Part shown: piece by piece, positions 1 to 5,505 of the stretch
Numbering within the stretch: position 1 is the first letter of the stretch
Layout of the letters: each line of letters opens with the position of its first letter
From: Cyanobium sp. M55B138
GTDB lineage: Bacteria; Cyanobacteriota; Cyanobacteriia; PCC-6307; Cyanobiaceae
Reading direction: 5' to 3'
NCBI GenBank assembly: GCA_018400215.1
Contig: JAGYNF010000066.1
Span: forward strand, 1 to 8,393
DNA length: 8,393 nucleotides
Made by a program: the position numbers and the translations under genes
Notes under the pieces: generated by a model
The model's database searches: none
What the model was told of the DNA's origin: nothing
What the model saw: only the letters and a program-made list of their open reading frames with translations

Positions 1-579
1 CAGCGGGGCCGGGTGCTGGCACCGGCGGCGGTGGCCCCGCTGCTGCGCCAGCTCCGGCCCGATGCGGTGGAGTTGCACACCCAGGCGGGCCGCCAGCAGG
101 CCTTTGAGGCGCGCCTGGAGCAGGTGCGCGCCAGCGGGGTGGTGCTGCGTCGTTTGGCCGTGAGTGCGGGCGCGGAGGTGGATGGCGCCGAGCTCTGGCA
201 GCGTTTCGCGGCCCTGCGCCAGCGGGGCTTCAGGCCCCTCTGGCAGCTCGATGGCCGCCCCATGAGTGGCGATGTGGGTGCGGGCACCGCCCGGGCGGCG
301 GTGGCCCTGCTGGCCCGCCGCCGTGCCGCCATGCCGCCGGGGCCGTTGCAGCTGGCGGGTGGGACCAATGGGTGCAGCCTGGCCCTGCTTGAGGCCCGGG
401 CCGCTGAGCGGCGCCATGGCGCCGGTGTGGCCTTTGGTGGGGTGGCCCGGCGCCTGCTGCAGCCGCTGTTGCTGCGGGCCCAGGGGCGCGGCCTCGGCCT
501 GTTGCAGGCGCCCGATCTGTGGCCCGAAGCCCTCGCTCTGGCGCGGCAGCTGGTGGCCCCCTGGCTAGAACGGACCTGA
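1..579 (+). CDS. ldpA: LdpA (light-dependent period protein), C-terminal part
   Basis: This is the 3' end of a gene that begins left of the window; the frame is open from base 1 to a TGA at 577-579, giving 192 visible residues. LdpA is a cyanobacterial iron-sulfur protein that passes redox and light information to the circadian clock and affects period length. The visible part lacks the N-terminal ferredoxin-like cysteine region. It carries the C-terminal domain: a QLDGRPMSGDVGAGT block at visible residues 82-96, QLAGGTNG at about 117-124, and GVAFGGVARRLL at about 142-153. I recognise these as LdpA hallmarks from memory. A GTG at 13 is only an internal codon, not the start. The AAA-R3H ATPase follows in the same frame after 21 bp, so the two may be co-transcribed. 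The family call is fairly secure; the function is taken from the family. Confidence 0.82.
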   Translation, partial: QRGRVLAPAAVAPLLRQLRPDAVELHTQAGRQQAFEARLEQVRASGVVLRRLAVSAGAEVDGAELWQRFAALRQRGFRPLWQLDGRPMSGDVGAGTARAAVALLARRRAAMPPGPLQLAGGTNGCSLALLEARAAERRHGAGVAFGGVARRLLQPLLLRAQGRGLGLLQAPDLWPEALALARQLVAPWLERT

Positions 580-600
580 CCTCTCCGCCGGCTCCCTGCG

Positions 601-2259
601 GTGTCCAGCTCCGAGCTGCCGTCTTCCCCGCCCCAGCGGGTCACCGATGATCTCGATCGCCTGTTGGCGGTGCTGCCCGACAGCGTGGTGGCAGCCCTGC
701 GTCCTGAGCCGGCCCGCGATCAGCTGCTGGAGGTGGTGCTCGATCTCGGCCGGGTGCCGGAAGCCCGCTATCCCGGCCGGGCGGTGTCCCTGGGGGGACA
801 GCCGGTGCAGCGGGCTGACCTGGCGGCGGTGGTGGAGCGGCTCGGGGAATTCGGCGGCGACAACCGGGCCGGGATTGGGCGCACCCTGCATCGCATCAGC
901 GCCATCCGCAACCGCAGGGGCGAGATCGTGGGACTCACCTGCCGGGTGGGGCGGGCCGTGTTCGGCACGGTGGTGATGGTGCGCGACCTGCTCGATTCGG
1001 GCCAGTCGCTGCTGTTGATGGGGCGGCCGGGGGTGGGCAAAACCACCGCCCTGCGTGAGATCGCCCGGGTGCTGGCCGATGAGCTGGAACAGCGGGTGGT
1101 GGTGATTGACACCAGCAACGAGATCGCCGGCGATGGCGACATCCCCCATCCCGCCATCGGTCGGGCCCGGCGCATGCAGGTGGCCCGGCCGGAACTGCAG
1201 CACCAGGTGATGATCGAGGCGGTGGAGAACCACATGCCGGAGGTGATCGTGATCGATGAGATCGGCACCGAGCTGGAGGCCCAGGCCGCGCGCACGATCG
1301 CGGAGCGCGGCGTGATGTTGGTGGCCACGGCCCATGGCAACGCCCTGGCCAACCTGATCAAAAATCCCACCCTCGCCGATCTCGTGGGGGGAATTCAGTC
1401 GGTGACCCTCGGCGACGAGGAGGCGCGCCGTCGCCGCACCCAGAAGACGGTGCTGGAGCGGGCTGCCGAGCCCACCTTTCCCCTGGCCGTGGAGATGCAC
1501 AGCCGCCAGCGCTGGTTGGTGCACGGCGATGTGGCGGCCACGGTGGATGCCCTGCTGCGGGGCCAGCCGGCCCGGCCCCAGGTTCGGCAGCTGGCGGACG
1601 ATGGCCGGATGCAGGTGCAGGACGGCCCGGCGCCCCCGATGCTGCGCGCGGTGCAGAGCCCGCCCCAGCGGCCAGCGGCACCTGCGCTCGCGCCCGTGCC
1701 CCTGCCTGCGGTGGAGGAGCTGGTGCCGGAGGAGCTGGTGGCCATTGAGGAGGAGGACGGGCCCCTGCGGGTCCATGGGGCGGGCATCCCCCCCGGCCTG
1801 CTGGAGCAGGTGGTGCGTTCCCGCCAGCTGCCGGTGGAGGTGGTCGGCAGGGTGGAGCTGGCGGATGTGGTGCTGAGCGTGCGGCATCAGTTGGGGCGCG
1901 ATCCCCAGGTGCGCCGCCAGGCCCAGGAGCTGGGGCTGCCGATCCTGGTGGTGAAGAGTGCGGCCCTGCCCCAGTTGCAGCGGGCCCTGGAGCGGTTGTT
2001 GCAGCGCCACCGGCCGGCGGCGGCGGCCAGCCTGCCCGGGGCGGGGGGTGGCCAGGCCCGGGATGATGCCCTGGCGGCCCTGGAGGAGTGCCGCCTCGCC
2101 GTGGAGCAGGTGGTGTTGGCCCAGGGACAACCGGTGGAGCTGTTGCCCCGCAGTGGGGCCGTGCGCCAGCAGCAGGCGGAGTTGGCCTCCCGCTATCGGC
2201 TGCGCACGGCGGTCTTTGGCCACGGGGAGCAGCAGCGCCTGCGCGTGTTCCCGGCTTGA
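601..2259 (+). CDS. Ycf45-like AAA ATPase with C-terminal R3H domain (R3H histidine lost)
   Basis: A 552-residue protein. The GTG at 601 is the first usable start after the in-frame stop at 577-579. Domains in order: an N-terminal region (1-110); a SpoIIIAA/secretion-type P-loop ATPase with Walker [10 protein letters not shown] (141-149) and Walker [11 protein letters not shown] (215-224); a proline/alanine-rich linker (about 320-370); an Ycf45-type middle domain (about 385-468); and a terminal R3H nucleic-acid-binding domain (about 490-550). Related proteins occur in most cyanobacteria and in some algal plastids as Ycf45, and their cellular role is unclear. The ATPase motifs look intact. The R3H signature Arg-x3-His should be Arg522-x3-His526, but the sequence reads R-Q-Q-Q-A, with Ala526 encoded by GCG at 2176-2178. 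The ending QRLRVFP still fits R3H. The gene lies 21 bp after ldpA, suggesting a shared transcript. A single-stranded nucleic acid role is inference, and the lost histidine weakens it. Confidence 0.85.
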   Translation: MSSSELPSSPPQRVTDDLDRLLAVLPDSVVAALRPEPARDQLLEVVLDLGRVPEARYPGRAVSLGGQPVQRADLAAVVERLGEFGGDNRAGIGRTLHRISAIRNRRGEIVGLTCRVGRAVFGTVVMVRDLLDSGQSLLLMGRPGVGKTTALREIARVLADELEQRVVVIDTSNEIAGDGDIPHPAIGRARRMQVARPELQHQVMIEAVENHMPEVIVIDEIGTELEAQAARTIAERGVMLVATAHGNALANLIKNPTLADLVGGIQSVTLGDEEARRRRTQKTVLERAAEPTFPLAVEMHSRQRWLVHGDVAATVDALLRGQPARPQVRQLADDGRMQVQDGPAPPMLRAVQSPPQRPAAPALAPVPLPAVEELVPEELVAIEEEDGPLRVHGAGIPPGLLEQVVRSRQLPVEVVGRVELADVVLSVRHQLGRDPQVRRQAQELGLPILVVKSAALPQLQRALERLLQRHRPAAAASLPGAGGGQARDDALAALEECRLAVEQVVLAQGQPVELLPRSGAVRQQQAELASRYRLRTAVFGHGEQQRLRVFPA

Positions 2260-2356
2260 GAGAGCCCGGAAGGCCTGGGCCTGACGGCGGGGCGTTGACG
2301 AAGGGCCGGGCGCTGTGGGTAACTATCTAGGCAGCGGCAGTGCCGGTGCTGAAGGC

Positions 2357-2380
2357 GCCTCGAGGAGCAGTCCTCCCGGC
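2357..2380 (+). other. Hairpin in the intergenic stretch before tRNA-Gln
   Basis: The 130 bp between the R3H ATPase and the tRNA hold no convincing gene. GAGGA (2362-2366) pairs with TCCTC (2371-2375) around a GCAG loop. An outer GCC/GGC (2357-2359 with 2378-2380) extends the stem across a 2x2 internal loop. No T-run follows, so this is not a standard terminator; it could be a leader structure of the tRNA precursor or chance in GC-rich DNA. A TTGACG at 2295-2300 resembles a -35 box, but the best -10-like match (AACTAT, 2321-2326) is weak and 20 bp away, so I do not call a promoter. Confidence 0.25.
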
Positions 2381-2389
2381 TGGCTTCAT

Positions 2390-2461
2390 TGGGCCGTCGC
2401 CAAGTGGTAAGGCAGCGGGTTTTGGTCCCGCCATTCCTAGGTTCGAATCCTAGCGGCCCAG
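2390..2461 (+). tRNA. tRNA-Gln (anticodon UUG)
   Basis: A complete 72-nt cloverleaf can be folded by hand. The acceptor stem is 2390-2396 with 2454-2460 (7 bp, starting with the U-A pair typical of tRNA-Gln). The D stem is 2399-2401 with 2411-2413. The anticodon stem is 2415-2419 with 2427-2431 around loop TTTTGGT. The T stem is 2437-2441 with 2449-2453 around TTCGAAT. The anticodon TTG at 2422-2424 reads CAA and, by wobble, CAG. The discriminator base is G2461. No CCA is encoded, so it must be added enzymatically. A run of five T directly follows (2462-2466) and may help end transcription. Confidence 0.97.
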
Positions 2462-2545
2462 TTTTTACTTCCCCTTCCGCACGGGCAGCTCCTGTTGCGG
2501 CGTTGCATGCTGAGGCTGGATCCTTCGGCTGCGTGCGTGTTCTCC

Positions 2546-3298
2546 ATGGCCTCCGCCCCGCTGCTGGTCTGCGACTTTGACGGTGTGCTGGTGAATGGCA
2601 TGGCCGAATATTGGCGTTCGGCCCGGGATGCGGCCCTGCGGCTCGATCCCCGGCTCGCCCTGCCGGAGAGGCTGCCGGCCCCCTTTGGGCGCCTGCGTCC
2701 CCTGATCCACAAGGGCTGGGAGATGGTGCTGCTGGCCGCCGAGCTGTCGCGGCCCGATTTCCACCTCGAGGCCTGGTTGGCCGACTACGCCGGTGCGCTC
2801 ACGGCGGCCTTGGACCGGCGGGGCTGGACCGCAGCTCAGCTGCAGGCGGAGTTGGAATGGGTGCGTGACCAGGCCATCGCCACGGACCTGCAGGCCTGGT
2901 TGGGGCTGCATCAGTTCTATCCAGGGGTGGAGGCGCGCCTGCGCCAGCTCAGCGGTGAGGGGGCGGCCTGGGCGGTGCTCACCACCAAGGGGGGGGCGTT
3001 TGCGCGGCAGATCCTGCGGGCTGCAGGGCTCGAGCCCTGGGCCCTGTTTGGCCACGAGCAGGGCAGCAAGCCCGATGTGCTGGCCCGTCTGCTGCAGGAG
3101 CAGGAGCGACCGCTGTGGTTCCTGGAGGATCGCCGCCCCACGCTGGAGCTGGTGCGGGCCCGGGCAGACCTGGCCGGGGTGCGTTGTTTTTTGGCCAGCT
3201 GGGGCTATCTGGGCCCTGGCGATGGCCAGGGGCTGCCGGCAGCCATTCACTGGCTGGAGCCAGGGGGCTTTCAGGCCCCCCTGGCGCAGTGGCCCTGA
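2546..3298 (+). CDS. HAD-superfamily hydrolase
   Basis: From the ATG at 2546 this is a 250-residue protein. The haloacid-dehalogenase phosphatase motifs appear in order: motif I CDFDGVL with nucleophile Asp10 and acid/base Asp12; motif II at the end of AVLTTKGG (Thr146 or Thr147); motif III Lys175 in GSKPD; motif IV Glu194-Asp195 in WFLEDRRP, which would bind Mg2+. The helical insert at about 20-130 is a C1-type cap as in phosphoglycolate-phosphatase-like enzymes. All catalytic residues are present, so an active phosphatase is expected, but the substrate cannot be read from sequence. The frame stays open upstream to an ATG at 2507 and a TTG at 2495. I prefer 2546 because motif I then lies about 10 residues in, as is usual; no clear ribosome-binding site decides it. 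It lies between tRNA-Gln and the recA control region, and appears to be transcribed alone or with the tRNA. Confidence 0.85.
   Translation: MASAPLLVCDFDGVLVNGMAEYWRSARDAALRLDPRLALPERLPAPFGRLRPLIHKGWEMVLLAAELSRPDFHLEAWLADYAGALTAALDRRGWTAAQLQAELEWVRDQAIATDLQAWLGLHQFYPGVEARLRQLSGEGAAWAVLTTKGGAFARQILRAAGLEPWALFGHEQGSKPDVLARLLQEQERPLWFLEDRRPTLELVRARADLAGVRCFLASWGYLGPGDGQGLPAAIHWLEPGGFQAPLAQWP
3259..3285 (+). terminator. Strong hairpin at the 3' end of the HAD gene
   Basis: GCCAGGGGG (3259-3267) pairs perfectly with CCCCCTGGC (3277-3285), a 9-bp GC-rich stem with a 9-nt loop, ending 13 bp before the last base of the HAD stop codon. There is no T-run after it, so it is not a textbook intrinsic terminator. 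It could slow polymerase or protect the mRNA end, insulating the LexA-controlled recA promoter region that starts about 20 bp downstream. Confidence 0.4.
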
Positions 3299-3307
3299 TT
3301 GCCGTAC

Positions 3308-3321
3308 AGTACTTCTGTACT
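3308..3321 (+). promoter_or_regulatory. LexA (SOS) box upstream of recA
   Basis: AGTACTTCTGTACT is a perfect match to the cyanobacterial LexA operator RGTACNNNDGTWCB as I recall it. It lies between the HAD gene and recA, 166 nt before the upstream recA start. It sits inside a second, overlapping dyad: GTACAG (3304-3309) and CTGTAC (3315-3320). The expected role is repression of recA by LexA until DNA damage activates RecA. I could not place convincing -35 and -10 boxes; TACTAA at 3318-3323 overlaps the operator and is a weak -10 candidate, which would fit repression by occlusion. Confidence 0.85.
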
Positions 3322-3487
3322 AAGCGCGGTTGAGACGCCAGCCCCCTCGTGGTGGCACTTGTGTTCTGAAGGTCGAAGCACGGCAACGCGGCTGGTTCGC
3401 GTGGCCTGGCTCTCCAGCTCGCCCATGGCTGCTGGGGTCAGAGTCCGTCAGGATGGCTGAGCGGCCCGTTCCATTGCATCTTTTTCC

Positions 3488-4729
3488 ATGCCTGTTGATC
3501 CGAAGGCCGCCGTTTCTTCTGCCTCGATGTCTCCCCCCGCTGCCGGTCCATCCACCCCTGCCGCTGACGCCCCTGCCGCTGGCGCCCCTGCCGCCACCCC
3601 GTCCCGCAGTACCTCCCACCGCAGCGCTGGAGCTGCGGCCATGAACGCCGCCGATGCCAAGGCCGCCGCTGAGCGCGACAAGGCCCTGGGCCTGGTGCTC
3701 AATCAAATCGAGCGCAACTTCGGCAAGGGGTCGATCATGCGGCTGGGCGATGCCTCCCGCATGCGGGTGGAGACCGTCCCCACCGGAGCGCTCACCCTGG
3801 ATCTGGCCCTGGGCGGTGGCTACCCCAAGGGCCGGGTTGTGGAGGTCTACGGCCCGGAGAGCTCCGGCAAAACCACCCTCACGCTGCATGCGATCGCTGA
3901 AGTGCAGAGGCTCGGCGGGGTTGCGGCCTTTGTGGATGCGGAGCATGCCCTCGACCCGGTGTATGCCGCAGCCCTCGGCGTCGACATTGAAAATCTGTTG
4001 GTGTCCCAGCCGGATACCGGTGAGATGGCCCTGGAGATCGTCGACCAGCTGGTGCGCTCCGGCGCCGTCGATATCGTCGTGGTCGACTCGGTGGCAGCCC
4101 TGACCCCCCGGGCCGAGATTGAAGGGGAGATGGGAGATCTGGCGGTGGGCAGCCAGGCGCGGCTGATGAGTCAGGCGATGCGCAAGATCACCGGCAACAT
4201 CGGTAAGTCTGGTTGCACGGTGATTTTCCTCAACCAGTTGCGTCAAAAAATTGGTGTGACCTACGGCAATCCAGAAACCACAACAGGTGGTAATGCACTC
4301 AAGTTTTATGCCTCGGTGCGACTGGATATCCGCCGAATCCAAACCCTCAAGCGGGGTACGGAGGAATATGGCATTCGAGCCAAGGTGAAAGTGGCCAAAA
4401 ACAAGGTGGCACCTCCCTTCCGGATTGCCGAATTCGATATCTTGTTTGGCCGTGGTATCAGCACCCTGGGCTGTCTGCTCGACCTGGCGGAGGAGACGGG
4501 TACGGTGACCCGCAAGGGGGCCTGGTATAGCTATGAGGGTGACAACATCGGCCAGGGGCGTGATAACACCATCACCTGGTTGGAGCAGAACCCCGATCAG
4601 GCCCGGGTGATCGAGCAGCTCACGCGGCAGAAGCTCACCGAGGGTTCGGAGGTGACAGCCAACTCGATGAAGCCCCTGGCGGCGGCGGCGAAGGCGGCGG
4701 CAGCTGAGCCCTTGCTCACGGCCAACTGA
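3488..4729 (+). CDS. recA: RecA recombinase
   Basis: RecA forms ATP-dependent filaments on single-stranded DNA, pairs homologous strands, and triggers LexA self-cleavage. The core is fully conserved (numbering from ATG 3488): Walker [10 protein letters not shown] (122-130), catalytic Glu152 in DAEHALD, Walker B ending at Asp200 in VVVDS, the NQLRQKIGV switch (249-257) and DNA-binding loop L2 around [15 protein letters not shown] (260-274). From 3488 the protein has 413 residues, longer than usual for the family (about 350-380). The first 51 are Ala/Pro/Ser-rich with a tandem repeat. An ATG at 3641 (Met52) would give a 362-residue protein of normal length and has GGAG 8 nt upstream; the ATG at 3488 has no such site. 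I list the longer frame because it is open and adjacent to the control region, but the true start is unsettled. Codon use dips in GC at 4244-4399. recA is convergent with the DUF1815 gene. Confidence 0.97.
   Translation: MPVDPKAAVSSASMSPPAAGPSTPAADAPAAGAPAATPSRSTSHRSAGAAAMNAADAKAAAERDKALGLVLNQIERNFGKGSIMRLGDASRMRVETVPTGALTLDLALGGGYPKGRVVEVYGPESSGKTTLTLHAIAEVQRLGGVAAFVDAEHALDPVYAAALGVDIENLLVSQPDTGEMALEIVDQLVRSGAVDIVVVDSVAALTPRAEIEGEMGDLAVGSQARLMSQAMRKITGNIGKSGCTVIFLNQLRQKIGVTYGNPETTTGGNALKFYASVRLDIRRIQTLKRGTEEYGIRAKVKVAKNKVAPPFRIAEFDILFGRGISTLGCLLDLAEETGTVTRKGAWYSYEGDNIGQGRDNTITWLEQNPDQARVIEQLTRQKLTEGSEVTANSMKPLAAAAKAAAAEPLLTAN
3555..3599 (+). repeat. 15-bp tandem repeat (3 units) in the recA 5' region
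   Basis: Three imperfect 15-bp units sharing CCCCTGCCGC start at 3555, 3570 and 3585. They are in frame with recA and encode successive PAADA / PAAGA / PAATP blocks. Because the period is a multiple of three, slippage would change length without breaking the frame. The repeat lies in the optional N-terminal extension, before the conserved RecA core. Confidence 0.75.
3629..3632 (+). promoter_or_regulatory. Shine-Dalgarno-like GGAG before the internal recA ATG (3641)
   Basis: GGAG lies 8 nt before the ATG at 3641, good spacing for a bacterial ribosome-binding site. Starting there gives a RecA whose GKGSIMRLG block begins at about residue 28, close to the usual position. No comparable site precedes the ATG at 3488. 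This favours, but does not prove, the internal start; many cyanobacterial genes lack a Shine-Dalgarno sequence. Confidence 0.45.
3890..3897 (+). repeat. HIP1 octamer GCGATCGC
   Basis: This is the only exact copy of the cyanobacterial highly iterated palindrome that I found by eye in the window. It lies inside the recA coding region, just after Walker A. One copy in 8.4 kb fits a lineage in which HIP1 is not abundant, as in many picocyanobacteria. Confidence 0.6.
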
Positions 4730-4740
4730 TCGCCGATTGC

Positions 4741-4795
4741 GGCATGTCCCCGGGGCCTGGGTTCAGGAGCCCTGTTGGCCTGCAGGGGCCATGCC
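4741..4795. terminator. Candidate bidirectional terminator between recA and the DUF1815 gene
   Basis: The convergent recA and DUF1815 stops are only 33 bp apart. GGCATG (4741-4746) plus CCCC (4748-4751) pair with GGGG (4785-4788) plus CATGCC (4790-4795), giving 10 pairs with one mismatch. Within that, GGGCCTG (4753-4759) pairs with CAGG/CCC (4764-4767, 4770-4772) across a 2-nt bulge. The structure runs into the 3' end of the DUF1815 coding region. There are no T-runs. An 8-bp direct repeat, GCCGATTG, flanks it (4732-4739 and 4793-4800). Confidence 0.35.
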
Positions 4796-5119
4796 GATTG
4801 GGGCTGAATGCAGGGGCTGTTGCAGCACCTCGGCCACCCGTTGCAGTTCCTGGATGGCTTCGGCACCTTCCAACTTCACCAGTTCGTGGCCATTGCGCGA
4901 CTCCACCCAGCTGATGCCGAAGTCGGAGACCAGAAAGCGCACCATATGGTTATCGCCCAGGTTGGCCACAAACGAGGCGCCCTGGCCATCGCGACCGTCG
5001 CCGCAGGTGTAGCAGCTGGCGGGTAGGCCGCGGTCTTTGAGGCTGCGGGCCAGGGCCTGCAGGCTGAGCACCAGGTCGTGGACCACGGCGCGGTATTGCT
5101 CCGCGAGACGGGGAAACAT
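4763..5119 (-). CDS. DUF1815 family protein
   Basis: A 118-residue soluble protein of a cyanobacterial family without assigned function. Recognisable blocks are MFPRLAEQYRAVVHDLVLSL at the N-terminus, ASCYTCG (34-40), ASFVANLGDNHMVRFLVSD (48-66) and LVKLEGAEAIQELQ (80-93). The start at 5119 is chosen because the family begins at MF.RLAEQ. A longer frame reaches 5227, but its extra 36 residues look random and would overlap the upstream DUF2839 gene. Cys36 and Cys39 form a CxxC pair that could be redox-active or bind metal; this is inference. There is no signal peptide or membrane segment. It is the last gene of a probable minus-strand operon after the pseudohelicase and DUF2839 genes, 86 bp from the latter, and converges on recA. 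A 6-bp dyad lies just before its start. Confidence 0.82.
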   Translation of the reverse strand: MFPRLAEQYRAVVHDLVLSLQALARSLKDRGLPASCYTCGDGRDGQGASFVANLGDNHMVRFLVSDFGISWVESRNGHELVKLEGAEAIQELQRVAEVLQQPLHSAPIGMAPAGQQGS

Positions 5120-5129
5120 GGCTCTGTGA

Positions 5130-5147
5130 TCTCGTAATGGGACGAGA
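5130..5147. promoter_or_regulatory. Inverted repeat just upstream of the DUF1815 gene
   Basis: TCTCGT (5130-5135) and ACGAGA (5142-5147) form a perfect 6-bp dyad around a 6-bp spacer, starting 10 bp before the DUF1815 ATG. On the minus strand it overlaps a -10-like TATTCT (5150-5145), although no -35 box is visible at the right distance. It could be an operator over a gene-specific promoter, or an mRNA hairpin near the ribosome-binding region. Confidence 0.35.
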
Positions 5148-5205
5148 ATAAGGTTTTCTTCATGTTTGCGTGGGTCCGTATGCCGATGCGCACATGGCTG
5201 CGACC

Positions 5206-5448
5206 TCAGCCGTCGGCCAGGGTCCACCAGCCGGCGCTGGGTCCAACGAAGCGCACGGTGATCCAGAAGATCACCAGGCCGGCAATGCCGATCCAGGCCG
5301 CCTTGGTGGTGATGGCCACAAAGCGATCGGCCTGGTCGCGGCTCAGGGGCAGCCAGGGGGCGACCCGCTCGGCCGGTTTGGTGGGCTTGCTCCGCTTGGT
5401 TTGCTTGGGGGGTAGGCCCTGGATCTGGCGACGCTTGGCTTCTCCCAT
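5206..5448 (-). CDS. DUF2839 family small membrane protein
   Basis: An 80-residue protein of a cyanobacterial family of unknown function. It starts MGEAKRRQ, followed by a basic, Lys/Arg/Pro-rich cytoplasmic stretch (5-47). One hydrophobic helix follows (about 50-66, TKAAWIGIAGLVIFWITV), and a short tail contains the family ending RFVGPSAGWW. By the positive-inside rule the N-terminus should be cytoplasmic. A GAGG sequence lies 6 nt before the ATG, supporting the start at 5448. It follows the pseudohelicase gene by 57 bp and precedes the DUF1815 gene by 86 bp on the same strand, suggesting one transcript. No function can be read from sequence. Confidence 0.82.
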   Translation of the reverse strand: MGEAKRRQIQGLPPKQTKRSKPTKPAERVAPWLPLSRDQADRFVAITTKAAWIGIAGLVIFWITVRFVGPSAGWWTLADG

Positions 5449-5505
5449 CGGTGGCCTCAGGTTGCGGCGTAGCCCATCAGGCTAGTGAGTGTGCTGCTGG
5501 CGACT

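Noticed and set aside
565..2223. A 552-codon open frame on the minus strand opposite the AAA-R3H ATPase
   Set aside because: Its His/Gln/Arg/Gly-rich translation looks like the reverse reading of high-GC3 codons and shows no family motif, while the plus frame has clear Walker motifs.
2295..2326. Promoter for tRNA-Gln (TTGACG with AACTAT)
   Set aside because: The -35 match is good, but the -10 is only 3 of 6 and the spacing of 20 bp is too long to call it.
2260..2389. A possible small RNA or small gene between the R3H ATPase and the tRNA
   Set aside because: The frames here are tails of shadow frames without family features; the one hairpin is short and lacks a terminator T-run.
2465..3250. 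A 261-codon minus-strand frame opposite the HAD gene
   Set aside because: Composition is shadow-like, whereas the plus frame has all four HAD motifs in order.
3320..4342. A 340-codon minus-strand frame opposite the 5' part of recA
   Set aside because: It lies antisense to highly conserved recA codons, has a Gly/Arg/His-rich shadow composition, and overlaps the LexA box region.
5120..5227. N-terminal extension of the DUF1815 frame to 5227
   Set aside because: The extra 36 residues resemble nothing in the family and would overlap the DUF2839 coding region; the family start MF.RLAEQ is at 5119.
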